Assembly (NCBI GenBank): GCA_029879555.1
Contig: JAOUQB010000149.1
Span: forward strand, 1-6,430
Direction of reading: 5' to 3'
Length of the DNA stretch: 6,430 nucleotides
Source: Nitrospirota bacterium
Lineage (GTDB): Bacteria; Nitrospirota; Nitrospiria; Nitrospirales; UBA8639
Position 1 is the first letter of the stretch; each line of letters begins with the position of its first letter. The position numbers and the translations under genes were made by a program. Under the pieces are notes generated by a model. It was not told the DNA's origin and searched no databases. It saw only the letters and a list, made by a program, of their open reading frames with translations. Below, in pieces: positions 4,538-6,430 of this stretch.

Positions 4538-6430
4538 CGCAGTAGAGGGGAACGCCTCTTGGATCGCTGTGGCTAGTTCCTGGATACCATACGGTTTATG
4601 AAGAAACACTCGAATCCCTATTGATAAGGCCTTCTCTTCACTGATGGTATGGCTGAACCCCGTACACAGAATGATGGGAATAGAGGGACAGATGGCGAGC
4701 ATGTGTTTGGCCAGGACCTCCCCCGTTACCTCCGGCATCGTCTGATCCGAAACCACCACGTCGATCGAATTGGCGTGCTGGCGAAAGACCTCCAGCGCTT
4801 CACGGCTGTTGGTATAGGTCCAGGCGTCATATCCCAGTGCTGACAACATGGCCTTCCCCGCCGAAACAATTGCCGGTTCGTCATCGATGAACAATACAGT
4901 GCCTCGTCCCTGGGTTGGAAGGGCGTTCTGGGCAACCGGCACCTGTAGAGACTCTGAAGTTCGCGGAAAATACAGCACAAACGTTGTTCCGTGTCCTGGC
5001 TTGCTCTGAACCGCAATCGCTCCTCCATGGTCGACCATAATTCCGTGAGTGACTGACAGTCCCATTCCCGAGCCTTCCCCGACTGTCTTTGTGGTGAAAA
5101 ACGGATCGAAAATTCTCGATTGGAGATTGGATGGAATGCCATGGCCAGTATCGGTCATAGTGAGTCGTACATAGTGACCGTCCGGAAGTTCCGGGGGACG
5201 ATCAGAGATGGTGCCATCCAGGAGAACTTCTTCCAAGGTTACGTCCAATCTTCCAGCTTTGCCTCGCATCGAAAATTCTGCATTGGTCGCCAGATTCATG
5301 ACCACTTGATGGATTTGGGTGGGATTGGCCAGCACGGGCCCTGCTGTAGATGACAGATCTGTTTGGAACGTAATGGTGGTGGGAAAGGATGCTCGGAGGA
5401 GTTTGAGCGCTTCTTCGATAATGGGTTGCAGTAATGTGGCTTTTTTCCCGGTCTCGCCTTGTCGGCTAAAGGTCAGGATTTGCTGTACCAAATCTTTGGC
5501 CCGATGGCTGGCTTTGAGCACTTCTTGGAGATTGGTGGTGGTCGGCTTTCCCTCCTGAGCTTTCATGACCGCCATTTCCGTATAGCCGATCAGCGGGGTC
5601 AAGATATTGTTGAAATCATGGGCAATGCCACCGGCTAAGGTGCCCACGGCTTCGAGCTTCTGTATTTGGCGGAGATGCGCTTCCTGGTGGCGTAGGGCCC
5701 CTTCCGCTTTTCGCTGATCGGTAATCTCTTGCGCATACACATTTATATAATTGCCCCAGATTTCAACGGAAAAGGTCACCAAAAAAAATCGGTCCTGGTA
5801 GGTGATCTCTTGACGCTGAACTCCTCCATACTGAAATGCGTCTTGAATACATTGTTGCCATTGTGTCTTGGTGCCCAGATTCGTTTCGCGTTCTAAGTCC
5901 GCAAGAAAGGCTTCGCCGGGTTGGTTGTGATACAGGACCTTCCCCTCGTGAGAGATTCTGAGTACTGGGTAGGGTGTTTCCTCCGTGAACTTGGCTAGAT
6001 TTGCCATGGCTTCTTGGGCCTGAAGGCGTTCCATGAATTGACCAAATTGATTGCCAACCGCGCGCATCTGATGCAAGAGTTCGTCATCGACTTCTCGAAT
6101 TTGGTAGCTAAAAAACTCCATAACCCCATAGGTGGAGCCATCAAATTGAATCGGAAGGGCAAAGGCGGAATGGAGCTGTTCCTTGGCGGCCACATGGGCC
6201 CTTGGAAAATTCTGGTCTTGGGCAATATCGGTAATCCAGGCGGTCTGACCAGATTCCCACACGCGTCCGGGGAGTCCCTGGTTTTTGGTAAAGGTGGTTT
6301 TTTTGGTGATGGCCACGAACTCAGCGAACTGGTTAGGCGAATCGCTCCAGATTTCAAGGCATTGGAGTTCCATGGTTGGCTGGTTCAATCGCCAGAGTGC
6401 ACCGACTTGCCATTCGAGGCTGAGACACAC
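4520..6430 (-). CDS. Hybrid sensor histidine kinase (GAF-PAS-HisKA-HATPase-REC), N-terminus cut by window edge
   Basis: The frame enters from the right edge, so the first 636 visible residues are the C-terminal part of a longer protein. In order: a GAF domain already under way (about 1-135), with [12 protein letters not shown] at 51-62; a PAS-like domain (about 143-240) ending in [10 protein letters not shown]; a HisKA helix with phospho-accepting His271 in [11 protein letters not shown]; and a HATPase_c domain with N-box NLATNA (379-384), DTGHGI (427-432), IFDPFFTTK (440-448) and GEGSGMGL (451-458). The C-terminal receiver (about 510-628) has Asp516/Asp517, phospho-acceptor Asp562 in VVVSDQTMP, Thr590 and Lys612. 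No membrane segment is visible, so the part seen is cytosolic. The HisKA type (HDFNNIL) is the one common in NtrB-like hybrid kinases. Its receiver implies intramolecular relay or feedback. The local output partner is unknown; the OmpR-type regulator 342 bp downstream is one possibility. Confidence 0.93.
   Translation of the reverse strand: MCLSLEWQVGALWRLNQPTMELQCLEIWSDSPNQFAEFVAITKKTTFTKNQGLPGRVWESGQTAWITDIAQDQNFPRAHVAAKEQLHSAFALPIQFDGSTYGVMEFFSYQIREVDDELLHQMRAVGNQFGQFMERLQAQEAMANLAKFTEETPYPVLRISHEGKVLYHNQPGEAFLADLERETNLGTKTQWQQCIQDAFQYGGVQRQEITYQDRFFLVTFSVEIWGNYINVYAQEITDQRKAEGALRHQEAHLRQIQKLEAVGTLAGGIAHDFNNILTPLIGYTEMAVMKAQEGKPTTTNLQEVLKASHRAKDLVQQILTFSRQGETGKKATLLQPIIEEALKLLRASFPTTITFQTDLSSTAGPVLANPTQIHQVVMNLATNAEFSMRGKAGRLDVTLEEVLLDGTISDRPPELPDGHYVRLTMTDTGHGIPSNLQSRIFDPFFTTKTVGEGSGMGLSVTHGIMVDHGGAIAVQSKPGHGTTFVLYFPRTSESLQVPVAQNALPTQGRGTVLFIDDEPAIVSAGKAMLSALGYDAWTYTNSREALEVFRQHANSIDVVVSDQTMPEVTGEVLAKHMLAICPSIPIILCTGFSHTISEEKALSIGIRVFLHKPYGIQELATAIQEAFPSTAKTIIT

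Noticed and set aside
4520..6430. GTG at 6430 as the true start of the kinase
   Set aside because: The GAF domain is already under way at the first visible residue, so the gene continues beyond the window.
1..6430. tRNA, rRNA, CRISPR array, insertion sequence or transposase
   Set aside because: No tRNA-like folds, spaced repeats of CRISPR length, transposase motifs or terminal inverted repeats were seen on either strand.

Overview
The window is a block of five protein genes, all on the minus strand, from a bacterium of medium G+C content. The set is two-component regulators mixed with polysaccharide genes. The protein style (a MurG-like glycosyltransferase of the COG4671 type, CusR/CopR-like regulators, a soluble hybrid kinase) would suit an environmental Gram-negative such as a member of the Nitrospirota. 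That placement is an impression from sequence style only and is weak.

In the direction of transcription (right to left): (1) 6430-4520, a hybrid sensor histidine kinase (GAF, PAS, HisKA, HATPase, C-terminal receiver) whose N-terminus lies beyond the right edge. Its stop codon sits in the loop of an 11-bp hairpin. (2) 4519-4178, a 342-bp gap with a weak promoter candidate for the next gene and one doubtful small plus-strand ORF. (3) 4177-3509, a full-length OmpR/PhoB-family response regulator followed by a small hairpin. (4) 3508-3180, a 329-bp regulatory gap. (5) 3179-1806, UDP-glucose 6-dehydrogenase. (6) 1805-1655, a second regulatory gap. (7) 1654-1199, a receiver-only response regulator that looks like a truncated relative of the first. 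(8) 1173-1, a MurG-like glycosyltransferase, open to the left edge and probably missing only a few C-terminal residues. It has no stop codon inside the window.

The main new observation is in the two regulatory gaps. Upstream of the receiver-only gene, six copies of a heptamer (consensus TTYTCAY on the minus strand) recur at exactly 11-bp spacing (7 bp plus 4 bp). Upstream of the dehydrogenase gene, five copies recur with the same spacing. In both arrays the promoter-proximal heptamer is followed by exactly 10 bp and then a -10-like hexamer (TACAGT or TACACT). This is the layout of PhoB/OmpR-type activated promoters, and the arrays are unusually long. They suggest that one OmpR-family regulator, possibly the one encoded at 4177-3509, co-activates UDP-glucuronate synthesis and the receiver/glycosyltransferase pair. 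A plausible overall picture is a signalling-controlled exopolysaccharide or glycoconjugate locus. The regulator-to-site link is inference.
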